The notes beneath the pieces were generated by a model. It had not been told where the DNA came from. It saw nothing but the letters and a program-made list of their open reading frames with translations, and searched no databases. From JAZDKP01 sp043802925 (GTDB taxonomy: Bacteria; Fibrobacterota; OXYB2-FULL-49-7; JAEUSG01): 30,787 bases of DNA. This document shows, in pieces, positions 13,833 through 22,613 of the stretch; the stretch's first letter is position 1; each line of letters begins with the position of its first letter. Both the position numbers and the translations under genes were made by a program. Location of the stretch: NCBI GenBank assembly GCA_043802925.1, contig JAZDKP010000241.1:1-30787 (forward strand), written 5' to 3'.

Positions 13833-15204
13833 CCCTCCGGGTAACGAATATGTCCGGGCCGGTTCCCGCTGGCCGCACAAGCGATCCATTGACCTGAAAA
13901 TGGCCAATTATAATCCCTTCCCGTTCGCATTGGCCTATGCGGCCGCCACGTTGAAAAAGACGGGCCATACGGTCTCACTCATCGATTGCCCGGTCCTGCG
14001 CTGGGACATTGACCGTCTGAAAACCCACATCCGGGATTTCGCACCAAGCCTTATCATCATGGAAACCAGCGCCCCCAGCTACCCGGTTGACATAACCTGC
14101 GCCTCGCAGGTCCGCCCGGTCCCGGTCTGCGCCGCAGGGGCCTTTGCGACCGCTACCGTGAAGCAACACCTGGCGGACGGTTTTCCATATGTCTTCAAGG
14201 GCGAGTACATCCATTACATTGCGGACTTCGTTTCTGCATTCATCGCGGGCGCCCCCCTTCCCGGCTATGTCGCGCATCCGGGCAGGCCCGAGGCCGAACA
14301 TGCGCCCCTGATTCCGGACCTGGACATACTGCCCTATCCGCTTCGTGAACAGATACCCCTGGAACGTTATCACGATCCATTTTCCAGAGGATTCAACATT
14401 GCCGTCATGGCGTCCATGGGCTGCCCTTTTTCCTGTATGTTCTGCACCCTGGCCCCCTACCAGGGCGGCATCCGCTACCGGCCTCGGCAACCGGACCGTG
14501 TGGTCGATGAAATCATCGCCCTGGGACGGACCCGGCGTTTTACGGAGATTATGTTTGACGATGACACCCTGACCGTCAGCAAGCCGCACCTCATTGCGCT
14601 GTGCCGTGAAATCATCGCCCGCGTACCACAGATCAAATGGAGCGGAATGGGAAACGTCCCCATTGATGACGAGACCGCGGACTGGATGCGCCGGGCCGGC
14701 TGCCGCGCAATCAAGCTGGGCGTGGAAAGCGGCGTGCAGGAGGTCCTGGACGCCATTCCAAAACGGATCACGCTTCAGCAAATTCGCGACACCTTTGACA
14801 TCCTGAAAAAGCACCGCATCCGGCGGCACGCCACCCTCATGGTGGGATTGCCCGGCGACACCCCGGAACGTGCGAAAATTTCAGTGAATTTCATCCTGGG
14901 ATTAAAGCCCGATTCTGTCCAGTTCAGCACCGCCATTCCCTATCCCGGGACCCGTTTTTATACGCTGGCATCCGAAAAGGGCTGGCTTTCGTCTGAAGAT
15001 CCCGGTTGCTATAACGGCGCCGGCGCCACGCCGGTTTCCTATCCTGATTTTCCGGCAGCGGAAATTTACAAAGCCTACCAACAGGGCCTCCGCAAATGGC
15101 ACCGTTATATGTTGCTGCACAAACCCGCCACTGTTTTCCACCATCTGCGGAATGTATTTTTACTGAATATAACACGGCGTTTCAACAAACAGAAAGGTCC
15201 CTGA
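13813..15204 (+). CDS. Cobalamin-binding-type radical SAM enzyme (second of three)
   Basis: This 463-residue protein opens MNILLINPPG, the usual first strand of the B12-binding domain (to about residue 140). Radical SAM cysteines are 204, 208 and 211 in ASMGCPFSCMFC, and AIPYPGTRFYTLA marks the C-terminal region. A MFDDDTLT segment near 250-257 matches the conserved (D/E)D-N/D strand of the barrel. It differs from the first and third copies in core motif (ASMGCPF versus TSRGCPY), so it is a divergent paralogue and not a recent duplicate. It starts inside the flippase-like gene, so the two are translationally linked. Confidence 0.9.
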   Translation: MNILLINPPGNEYVRAGSRWPHKRSIDLKMANYNPFPFALAYAAATLKKTGHTVSLIDCPVLRWDIDRLKTHIRDFAPSLIIMETSAPSYPVDITCASQVRPVPVCAAGAFATATVKQHLADGFPYVFKGEYIHYIADFVSAFIAGAPLPGYVAHPGRPEAEHAPLIPDLDILPYPLREQIPLERYHDPFSRGFNIAVMASMGCPFSCMFCTLAPYQGGIRYRPRQPDRVVDEIIALGRTRRFTEIMFDDDTLTVSKPHLIALCREIIARVPQIKWSGMGNVPIDDETADWMRRAGCRAIKLGVESGVQEVLDAIPKRITLQQIRDTFDILKKHRIRRHATLMVGLPGDTPERAKISVNFILGLKPDSVQFSTAIPYPGTRFYTLASEKGWLSSEDPGCYNGAGATPVSYPDFPAAEIYKAYQQGLRKWHRYMLLHKPATVFHHLRNVFLLNITRRFNKQKGP

Positions 15205-15205
15205 T

Positions 15206-15721
15206 ATGCGCACCGACACGGTCGAAGGTAAAATTTACTTTGCGCACCTTTTCCATGCGTTGATTGATTTGCTGCCGCCATTGATGCGTAATTTCATTTT
15301 ACGGAGGTTGCTGGGCCGCTTTCCCGTGGGTTCCTCCATTTACCGCGGAACGCGTTTTTCGGGAATCCGGAACATTTTCATCGGCAATGACAGCCATATC
15401 AATGTACGCTGCGGTCTATGGGCAGGAACGGTAGCCCGAATAACAATCGGTGACCATGTCGCCATCGCCCCGGAATGCCAGATGACCTGCCTGTCGCACG
15501 AAGGTTCAGACCTCACCCTGCGCCAGTCCGAAAAGGACATTACAATCAAGGACCACGCCTGGATCGGCATCCACGCAACGATACTGGCGGGGGTCACCAT
15601 CGGCACAGGCGCCATTGTTGCCGCGGGTTCCGTGGTGGTGGAGGATGTGCCGGATTATACGGTCGTAGGCGGCGTGCCCGCGAAAGCGATAAAAGAACGC
15701 GTGTTGTCCCGGACCTTTTGA
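15206..15721 (+). CDS. Left-handed beta-helix (hexapeptide) acyltransferase
   Basis: This 171-residue protein has an N-terminal helical segment (about 1-40) followed by hexapeptide repeats (IRNIFIGNDSHI, RITIGDHVAIAP, DITIKDHAWIG, HATILAGVTIGTGAIVAAGSVV) and the conserved VVGGVPAKAI end of WbbJ/Maa-type acetyltransferases. His98 in CLSHEGSD is the likely catalytic base. The family transfers acetyl or other acyl groups from CoA to sugar hydroxyls or amines. It begins one base after the preceding stop, with AAAGG upstream. The acceptor is probably the glycan or lipid made by the cluster. Confidence 0.9.
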   Translation: MRTDTVEGKIYFAHLFHALIDLLPPLMRNFILRRLLGRFPVGSSIYRGTRFSGIRNIFIGNDSHINVRCGLWAGTVARITIGDHVAIAPECQMTCLSHEGSDLTLRQSEKDITIKDHAWIGIHATILAGVTIGTGAIVAAGSVVVEDVPDYTVVGGVPAKAIKERVLSRTF

Positions 15722-15733
15722 TAAAGGGGCCCT

Positions 15734-16564
15734 ATGTTCAGAATCAGACTATTATTCAGCAATATCTTATTTACAATCGCCGCCTTGAAAAACATCTTCC
15801 TGAACCTGAATTACATAAAATCCATTTACAGCAACAAAACATCCTCCCCGCTTCAAAAACATCTTCTCCTTAACACGCTCAGCAACTTCTCGGGTCCTTA
15901 CGACGAATGGCGGATGAAACGGGTCAACAAGATGCTGGAGATATTCGGAATCGACTTCTTTAAGAACGCCCGAATTCTTGAACTCGGTTCGGGGTTTGGT
16001 GAAACCGGTGCTATTTTTGCCGAACTCGGTGCAAACGTTCTGTGTTTAGAGGGGCGCCAACAAAGCGTTAATGTCGCCAAATTACTTTACAGAAATCTGA
16101 GCAATTTCCGATGCGAACAGCACAATCTTGAGGACGATTTCTCCCACTTCGGACGATTCGACTTAATCATACACTTTGGAGTTCTTTATCACCTGCAGGA
16201 ACCAAAAGTCAACCTGCACTACTGCATGAAATGCAGCGACCGCATTATTCTTGAGTCCGCAGTCGTTGACAGTCAAGACACCCAGTATTGCATTCGCGTT
16301 TCTGAAAACAGGTCCCTGGTCGATCAGTCCGTCATTGGTTTCGGCAGCCGTTTTTCACCTTTTTTTATTGAGAGTGTTTTTGAAGAGGCCGGATATAGCG
16401 TCCAGCGTCACTTTACCCGGGACCTTAACTTGAAGGGCTTTTTCGCCTACGATTGGAAACATCGAAGATTTGCCAGGGGCCGGGGACACTTACGACGGTT
16501 TTGGTACTTCAGTAAAAATACAGGTTCACACGTCAAAACCGGTACAGTCCCAACCGTCTCATAA
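15734..16564 (+). CDS. Class I SAM-dependent methyltransferase
   Basis: This 276-residue protein has motif I ILELGSGFGETG (about 81-92), an acidic end of strand 2 (CLEGRQQSV, about 104-112) and motif post-II/IV LIIHFGVLYHLQEP, together a class I Rossmann methyltransferase. The first 30 residues are hydrophobic and may be membrane associated. The DNA is visibly more AT-rich than the genes before it, suggesting a different origin. It starts 12 nt after the acyltransferase with AAAGGGG upstream, and its last 32 bp overlap the convergent radical SAM gene. Confidence 0.85.
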   Translation: MFRIRLLFSNILFTIAALKNIFLNLNYIKSIYSNKTSSPLQKHLLLNTLSNFSGPYDEWRMKRVNKMLEIFGIDFFKNARILELGSGFGETGAIFAELGANVLCLEGRQQSVNVAKLLYRNLSNFRCEQHNLEDDFSHFGRFDLIIHFGVLYHLQEPKVNLHYCMKCSDRIILESAVVDSQDTQYCIRVSENRSLVDQSVIGFGSRFSPFFIESVFEEAGYSVQRHFTRDLNLKGFFAYDWKHRRFARGRGHLRRFWYFSKNTGSHVKTGTVPTVS

Positions 16565-17993
16565 ACACGGTAATCAGGCTGCGTCCGAGCCGTGTATGAT
16601 AAACGCGAATCGCACACCGGCTCGTTGCGCGCGTATAAAAAAGCGCTAAAAACGTTCCCGCGACACCGAATTTTCTTTTCAACCCTCTTTTAAAGTTCGC
16701 CCTTTTTACTTCCAGGCTGACTGCGGCCCCCTCCATCAGGAGCGCCGTTCTCTTTTCCGCTAAGAGCTCGGGGGTGTCAAAGAGCGGCGTATTGTCAAAA
16801 TGGGTCAGTCGGTTGATATTGTCGTCCAGTTCCCCGATCCAACGGCCGGTTTCACTGACAAACCGGTTCAATTCCGTACCTGGGAAAGGGATGAGATTAA
16901 AAAAGAAAACGATGGAGACAGGGTATTTCCGGGCCAAGGCAAAGGAAAGACGGACGTCCGCCTCCGTTTCCGTGGGAGAGCCGATGATAAAGGAAAGCCC
17001 GACATCATAGCCCAATTCACAGGCGGTCTGGATGGCGTTTTCAATCTGGGCCAGGGTTTCGCCTTTTTTAATAATCTTCAGGACCCGTTCGCTCCCGGAT
17101 TCGACACCAATGAGCATATGCCGGAAACCGACGCTTTTCATGTCCGCGAGCAATTCACGCGTCACTTTGTCCGCCCGGATTCCAGTGGGACAGAGGAGGG
17201 TGAGACCGGTCATATCACCCTCCCGAATCATCCGGCACAACCGGGTGACCCGTTCGGGCACCAGCGTAAAATTGTCGTCGTTAATTGAAAAGGTACGTTC
17301 TCCCTTATCATACCAGTATTTGATTTCACTGAAAACGCTTTCTGCGGATCGCATCCGGAAACCCTTTCCGAAATGGCTGTGCGTGACACAGAAGATGCAG
17401 GCGTACGGACAGCCGCGGGAGGTGATAATCCCGACGTTGCCATACTTATCCATTTCAAATCCCCGGTATTTCGGAAAGGACAGTTCGTCCAGCTCGCGGC
17501 ATAACGGCGCGTCGTCATTTTCAATGACCGCACCGTCCCGGTAAATCAGGTTTTTGATGGAACCGGGCGCAACGCCCTGGCACAATTCGAGCAGCGCGCG
17601 CTCCGCCTCATGTTTGATGGCAAAATCCGCAACCGTGTCCTCGAGGACCTTTGCGCGGTACAACGACACATGGGGACCGCCCAAAACAATAGGATAGGAA
17701 TCCGACTTTAACGCTGCAATGAATCCGTAGAGTTTTCTGTACATCAGCGTAATGCAGGATATCCCGACCAAATCCGGCCCGGTTTCCCGGATTCGTTCTT
17801 TGACATATTCGACGGAATACCCCAACCGCATGTCCACAACGGATGTCCGGATGCCTTCTCCTTGCAGCACTTCACATAAATACCCGATGCCGCAATGCGG
17901 TTCGGAAGGCAAATCATCGACCTTGGCAGCACTTCCCGCATCATGGGTCTGCACGATACCCGGAATGATGAATAGCACATTTTTATACTTCAC
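16533..17993 (-). CDS. Cobalamin-binding-type radical SAM enzyme (third of three)
   Basis: This 486-residue protein has a B12-binding-type domain in residues 1-140 (DLVGIS, PIVLGGPHVSLY), radical SAM cysteines 195, 199 and 202 in TSRGCPYACIFC, and IPFPGTELNRFV in the C-terminal part. The C terminus (about 425-486) is basic, with arginine-rich stretches that may contact membrane or lipid. It is on the strand opposite to the rest of the cluster and converges on the methyltransferase, with 32 bp of shared coding sequence. The start at 17993 follows AT-rich sequence with no clear ribosome site. Confidence 0.9.
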   Translation of the reverse strand: MKYKNVLFIIPGIVQTHDAGSAAKVDDLPSEPHCGIGYLCEVLQGEGIRTSVVDMRLGYSVEYVKERIRETGPDLVGISCITLMYRKLYGFIAALKSDSYPIVLGGPHVSLYRAKVLEDTVADFAIKHEAERALLELCQGVAPGSIKNLIYRDGAVIENDDAPLCRELDELSFPKYRGFEMDKYGNVGIITSRGCPYACIFCVTHSHFGKGFRMRSAESVFSEIKYWYDKGERTFSINDDNFTLVPERVTRLCRMIREGDMTGLTLLCPTGIRADKVTRELLADMKSVGFRHMLIGVESGSERVLKIIKKGETLAQIENAIQTACELGYDVGLSFIIGSPTETEADVRLSFALARKYPVSIVFFFNLIPFPGTELNRFVSETGRWIGELDDNINRLTHFDNTPLFDTPELLAEKRTALLMEGAAVSLEVKRANFKRGLKRKFGVAGTFLALFYTRATSRCAIRVYHTRLGRSLITVFMRRLGLYRF

Positions 17994-18170
17994 GAAAACA
18001 GCCTCAATTCATATTTTCTTTTCCAAAGCACTTACTTCAAAATAAAAAACCCTATCGGCTTGCAAGCAAGATAAAATCCGATTGATTTTTCCCTTGAATC
18101 CCGGTTCCTGTTTTTTCCATTTTTCTTTTCCGGGTTTTCCGCGTCGCACCCCCAACCCAAGGACCCTGCC

Positions 18171-19133
18171 ATGCCGTTACTTTTCGATTATCCCCTCGAA
18201 CAGCTCAAGACTTACAAAGGCATCAACCCCCGGCCCGTTGATTTTGACGCCTTCTGGGACAAAGGGCTGGCTGAGATGCGCGCGCTGGACCCCAAGGTCG
18301 AAATCAAACCCGCGGAGTTCCAGACTCCTTATGCCGAATGCAGCCACCTTTTTTTCACGGGCATGGGCAATGCGCGCGTGCATGCAAAACTGATACGCCC
18401 GAAAAAAATGGAAGGCAAAAAGCCGGCCATCGTCATGTTCCACGGATACAGCGGCCATTCGGGCGACTGGGTCGGAAAACTGGGGTACGCGGCCCTGGGC
18501 TGCACCGTGGCGGCCCTCGATTGCCGCGGCCAGGCCGGCCTTTCTGAGGACTCCGGCAATCCCAAAGGCTGGACCCTGCGCGGCCATATTGTCCGCGGCC
18601 TGGACGATTCACCCGAAAATCTCTACTACCGCAACATGTTCCTCGACACCGCGCAGCTCACAAAAATTGTCATGGAAATGCCCGGCGTGGACCCGGCCCG
18701 CGTGGGCGCCATGGGCGGCAGCCAGGGCGGCGCGCTCACCCTCGCCTGCGCCGCGCTCGAACCCCGCATCAAACGGGCCGCGCCCGTGTATCCCTTCCTG
18801 TCCGATTACAAGCGGGTCTGGGACCTGGACCTCGCGGCCAATGCCTACGCCGAAATCCAGGACTATTTCCGCAACTTCGACCCGCGTCACGAGCGCGAAA
18901 ACGAAATCTTCACAAAACTGGGCTACGTGGACATCCAGTTCCTCTGCCCGCGCATCAAGGGCGAAGTGCTCATGGGCATCGGCTTCCAGGACAGGATATG
19001 CCCGCCGTCCAGCCAGTTCGCGGCCTACAATAAGATTACGGCGAAAAAATCCTACGTTGCCTACCCTGACTTTGGCCACGAAAACCTGCCCGACTTCGGG
19101 GAAAAGACCTTTGACTTCATGATGGGGCTATGA
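18171..19133 (+). CDS. CE7-family acetyl xylan esterase/deacetylase
   Basis: This 320-residue alpha/beta hydrolase matches carbohydrate esterase family 7 (acetyl xylan esterase/cephalosporin C deacetylase) in length and motifs: N-terminal DFDAFWDKGL, the DCRGQ motif (117-121), nucleophile Ser184 in GGSQGG, and the triad completed by Asp274 and His303 (FGHE). These cytoplasmic enzymes usually remove acetyl groups from short xylo-oligosaccharides or other small esters. There is no signal peptide. AAGGA precedes the ATG by 7 nt. It stands alone between a divergent radical SAM gene and a kinase gene, with no xylanase nearby, so the substrate may be another acetyl ester. Confidence 0.92.
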   Translation: MPLLFDYPLEQLKTYKGINPRPVDFDAFWDKGLAEMRALDPKVEIKPAEFQTPYAECSHLFFTGMGNARVHAKLIRPKKMEGKKPAIVMFHGYSGHSGDWVGKLGYAALGCTVAALDCRGQAGLSEDSGNPKGWTLRGHIVRGLDDSPENLYYRNMFLDTAQLTKIVMEMPGVDPARVGAMGGSQGGALTLACAALEPRIKRAAPVYPFLSDYKRVWDLDLAANAYAEIQDYFRNFDPRHERENEIFTKLGYVDIQFLCPRIKGEVLMGIGFQDRICPPSSQFAAYNKITAKKSYVAYPDFGHENLPDFGEKTFDFMMGL

Positions 19134-19157
19134 AACAAGGTTTTATGGAAATTTAGC

Positions 19158-19186
19158 TTGGCAGAACATCGGGCGAATTTTATTTT
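19158..19186 (+). promoter_or_regulatory. Promoter candidate for the hybrid kinase
   Basis: TTGGCA (19158-19163) and TATTTT (19181-19186) are separated by 17 nt. The predicted start at about 19193 leaves only some 5 nt before ATG 19198, and no Shine-Dalgarno is present. Confidence 0.4.
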
Positions 19187-19197
19187 ACTTATAACCA

Positions 19198-21792
19198 ATG
19201 ACACTCCGAAAAAAGGCCCCGCTTATCCTTGTACTTTCCCTCAGCGGACTTTTCATATGCCTGAACATCGCGCTCCGTGTTTTTTTATCAAAAAGCTACG
19301 GACGGCTCGAGCAACGCGAAATGACGATCAACCTTCAAAGAGCCGCCGACGCCCTGTATGGCACTGTCAAGCAACTGGCCGTTACTGCGGCGGATTATTC
19401 GGTTTGGGACGAAACCTACGCCTTTGCCATGGATAAAAACCCCGATTATATCAAGAGAAACCTCAGCGAAGACGTCTCCGAAAACCTCAAGGTCAATATT
19501 GTGCTCATCGTCAACGAAACGGCGGAATTCCTCGGGGGCACGAGTTATGACCTTGTCAAGAATGTCCCAGGCCCCATTCCAGAAGCAATAAAAACCTATG
19601 TGTCCGGCAACCGGACCCTGGTCAACCACCCCAATGAAAAAAGCCGCATCAAAGGGCTTGTTTTCCTGCCCGGGTTCCCCCCGATGCTGGTCGGGGCGAG
19701 CGCCATCGTGACCAGTGACTTAAAAGGGCCCGTGCGGGGTTCTTTCATTGTCGGCCGGTACCTCGATTCGCTCGAAATCGCCAATTTGTCCGACATCACG
19801 CATCTGTCCTTGTCCTGTAAACAATTACCTTTGGAAGACGGACGTGTCCCCGGCACGACTTCGAGCGATTCATTTTTCATTTCCACGCTCAGTCAAGACA
19901 GCCTCCAGGGCTCCGTTCTGGTCCGCGATATCAACAACCACCCGGCCCTTCTGCTCATCGTAAAAATGAAGCGTGATATTTATCTGCAGGGCATAAAAAA
20001 CCTCACCCTCTTCAGCTCTCTGCTCGCTTTCATCGGCGTCTTTTTCACCCTGCTGACCCTTCTTCTTTTCGAAGGTCTCATCCTCCGTCGCCTTTCTCTC
20101 CTCACGTCCAGCGTCGGGCGCATCGGCACGAATAAGGACTTTTCCAAACACGTTGTGATATCCGGCAGGGACGAACTGGCCACATTGGCAACCACCATCA
20201 ACAGCACACTCGAGGCTCTGACACAGGCCGACACCGCGCTGCGCGAAAGCGAGGAAAAGTTCCGCCTCGCCTTCGAAAGCTCACGCGACGCCATTGTCTG
20301 GGTCAACCCCGATTCCGGGGCCCTCGTCAACTGCAACCACGCAACCGAGCGCCTGCTCGAACGCGACCGGGGCGAAATCATTTCCACAAGCCAGGCGTGC
20401 CTCTTTAACCCGGAAAAGGCCGCGGCCTGCGCCACCCTGTTCATCGACCTGGCCCAGGGCGACAAGGGCTTCGAAATCGAGACCGAGGTCTTCACTAAAA
20501 GCGCGGAGGTGCGGAACGTCATCGCCACGGCCGCGTACATCAATATCCACGGCGAACGGCTCATCCAGGGCGCGTTCCGCGACATCACGGAAAAAATACA
20601 GGCCGAGGCGGAAAAGAAGCAATTGCAGGAACAGTTGATCCAGGCCCAGAAAATGGAGGTCATCGGCCAACTCGCGGGCGGCGTGGCCCACGACTTCAAC
20701 AACATGCTCGCGGGTATTTCGGGCTTCGCGGAACTCATCCAGCGCAAGTTCGGCGCGGGCAACCCGGTCCTCGACCGCTATGCGGCCACCATCTTTGACA
20801 CGGCCAAGGGGGCGGCCGAACTCACGGCCAAGCTGCTCGCCTACGCGCGCAAAGGCAAGTACGAAATGGCGCTCGTGAATATCAACACCGGGGTCCGCGA
20901 CATCCTGCGCATCCTCGAGCACACCGTCGATAAAAAAATCATTATCACGCAATCGCTCCGGGCGCATCCCGACACCGTGGTCGGCGACCGCGGCCAGCTG
21001 CAGAACGCGATCATGAACCTCGCCATGAACGCCGTGGACGCCATGCCCAAAGGCGGCGAACTCACCTTTGCCAGCGAAGTGGTCACGCTGGGTGCGGCCT
21101 ACCTTAAAACCCATCCCTATAAGATATCCGCGGGCACCTATGTCATGCTTTCCATTACCGACACAGGCATGGGCATGGACGAAAAGGTAAAGGCCAAACT
21201 CTTTGAACCCTTCTTCACCACCAAGGGACCGGGCAAGGGCACGGGCCTGGGCCTGGCCAGCGTCTATGGTACGGTGAAAAACCACAACGGCTCCATCGAG
21301 GTTTACACCGAGTTGGGCAAAGGCACCTCCTTTAAAATATACCTCCCCCTCTCCAAGGCCTCGGACGAGGCGCATGCCCTGGATACCGCGCCCGTGCACA
21401 TGGGCCACGGCACCATCCTGATTGTCGACGACGAACGTCTTATACGCGACATGGCCGCGGAAATACTAAAGGAAATCGGGTACACGGTCCTCACCGCCGC
21501 GGACGGGCAGGCGGCCGTGGAATTCTACCGCGACCACTTCAAGGAAATTGACCTCATCATCCTCGACCTCATAATGCCAAAGATGGGCGGGGTCGACTGC
21601 TTCTTTGAACTTAAAAAAATAAATCCCGGCGTGCGCGCTATCATCGCCTCGGGCTATTCCGCCAACGGCGACGCACAAAAAATGCTTTCCAACGGCGCCA
21701 AAGGCTTCATCCAGAAACCCTTCGATATCCCGCGCCTCTCCAAGCTTATCCAGGACGCCCTCCAGAATAAGATTGAAGCCATCGACCGGTAG
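19198..21792 (+). CDS. CHASE4/PAS hybrid histidine kinase
   Basis: This 864-residue protein has TM helix 1 (about 7-29), a periplasmic CHASE4-type sensor (about 35-260; ADYSVWDETYAF at 65-76 is typical), TM2 (about 268-292), HAMP (about 293-345), PAS (about 350-470), HisKA with phospho-acceptor His498 in GGVAHDFNNML, HATPase_c (N-box NLAMNAVDAM near 607-616; DTGMGM and GTGLGL boxes) and a C-terminal receiver with Asp790 (LIILDLIMPKMGG). No output domain is attached, so phosphate may pass to another protein. The gene ends 10 bp from the convergent tandem-STAS gene. Confidence 0.94.
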   Translation: MTLRKKAPLILVLSLSGLFICLNIALRVFLSKSYGRLEQREMTINLQRAADALYGTVKQLAVTAADYSVWDETYAFAMDKNPDYIKRNLSEDVSENLKVNIVLIVNETAEFLGGTSYDLVKNVPGPIPEAIKTYVSGNRTLVNHPNEKSRIKGLVFLPGFPPMLVGASAIVTSDLKGPVRGSFIVGRYLDSLEIANLSDITHLSLSCKQLPLEDGRVPGTTSSDSFFISTLSQDSLQGSVLVRDINNHPALLLIVKMKRDIYLQGIKNLTLFSSLLAFIGVFFTLLTLLLFEGLILRRLSLLTSSVGRIGTNKDFSKHVVISGRDELATLATTINSTLEALTQADTALRESEEKFRLAFESSRDAIVWVNPDSGALVNCNHATERLLERDRGEIISTSQACLFNPEKAAACATLFIDLAQGDKGFEIETEVFTKSAEVRNVIATAAYINIHGERLIQGAFRDITEKIQAEAEKKQLQEQLIQAQKMEVIGQLAGGVAHDFNNMLAGISGFAELIQRKFGAGNPVLDRYAATIFDTAKGAAELTAKLLAYARKGKYEMALVNINTGVRDILRILEHTVDKKIIITQSLRAHPDTVVGDRGQLQNAIMNLAMNAVDAMPKGGELTFASEVVTLGAAYLKTHPYKISAGTYVMLSITDTGMGMDEKVKAKLFEPFFTTKGPGKGTGLGLASVYGTVKNHNGSIEVYTELGKGTSFKIYLPLSKASDEAHALDTAPVHMGHGTILIVDDERLIRDMAAEILKEIGYTVLTAADGQAAVEFYRDHFKEIDLIILDLIMPKMGGVDCFFELKKINPGVRAIIASGYSANGDAQKMLSNGAKGFIQKPFDIPRLSKLIQDALQNKIEAIDR

Positions 21793-21802
21793 GTTGAGGG
21801 GG

Positions 21803-22513
21803 TTATTTCGGCAGGCCTTTGATGATGTTCTTGCCTTTGAGCGCGGCCAGGAAGGCCTTTTCGTCGGGATACATGTCAAACATCTGGGTCACGCCCACGC
21901 ATTCGAAGAGCCCGTAGAGCTCTTCGCGAACGCCAATGAACACCAGCCAACCGTCCTTCAACGCTATCTGCCTCCGGAGCGCAAGCAAAATACTGATCAT
22001 GTCGCTGTAGATGCACTTGATTTTTGAGAAATCAAGGGCGAGGAAGATGCTACCGGTCTCGACCTGGCTGTGGAGGTAATCGCTGAACTGGCGGACCGCG
22101 ACGAGGTTTTCAAGGGGCTGGCTGAACGTGATGACCTTGAAGTGTTCGACCTTGGACACGGTGACGGTTGCCAGGGGATCGTTCGTCTCCTCTTTAAGGC
22201 CCTGAAAGACCGATTCATCGCTGAATATATGGATGATTTTATGCAGGTTGAGTTCATAGAGTTTGTTGAGGAAACCGGACTGGCGGCAGAGCAGGTGGAG
22301 TTCGCCGTCCTGGTAGGTAACGCTCTTCCAGAGCTTGATGAGGACGCCAAAACCCGTGCTGTCGATGTGGCTGACCTCGTTGATGTCAATGACAACTTTG
22401 TGGCCGCGTGACTCGGTAATCTCGCTCATGACAAAGTCCACGGACTGATGATCGAGCGAGCCCTTGAGCCGGTAAATGCTGTATTCACCAAAAGCCTGTT
22501 TTTTTATTTCCAT
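21803..22513 (-). CDS. Tandem STAS-domain protein (anti-sigma antagonist-like)
   Basis: This 236-residue protein is built of two STAS-like halves. Residues 1-108 carry the conserved HIDSTGFGVLIKL loop with phosphorylatable Ser52, as in SpoIIAA/RsbV. Residues 115-225 repeat the fold (VITFSQPLENL, IFLALDFSKIKCIYSDMISILLAL) but the DSTG loop is replaced by YSDM, so that half is probably not regulated by the same phosphorylation. RsbV-like proteins sequester anti-sigma kinases; no partner kinase or phosphatase is adjacent. AAGGAG lies 8 nt before the ATG. It converges on the hybrid kinase. Confidence 0.85.
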   Translation of the reverse strand: MEIKKQAFGEYSIYRLKGSLDHQSVDFVMSEITESRGHKVVIDINEVSHIDSTGFGVLIKLWKSVTYQDGELHLLCRQSGFLNKLYELNLHKIIHIFSDESVFQGLKEETNDPLATVTVSKVEHFKVITFSQPLENLVAVRQFSDYLHSQVETGSIFLALDFSKIKCIYSDMISILLALRRQIALKDGWLVFIGVREELYGLFECVGVTQMFDMYPDEKAFLAALKGKNIIKGLPK

Positions 22514-22583
22514 CGATTACGCTCCTTACGTTCGTTTTCCCTCTTAATGTGTAACATATATTTTTCAGGACGGGAAGACAACA

Positions 22584-22608
22584 GAAAGAAGGGGGGGCGG
22601 CTTCTTTC
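22584..22608. repeat. 8-bp stem hairpin between STAS and aminotransferase genes
   Basis: GAAAGAAG (22584-22591) and CTTCTTTC (22601-22608) are exact reverse complements around a G-rich 9-nt loop. It lies in the divergent gap and carries no T run, so a regulator site or structured leader is more likely than a terminator. Confidence 0.4.
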
Positions 22609-22613
22609 GAAAA

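Noticed and set aside
20281..21408. 375-codon open frame on the minus strand inside the hybrid kinase
   Set aside because: It lies entirely opposite the PAS-HisKA-HATPase region with intact kinase motifs, and has no recognisable domain or ribosome site.
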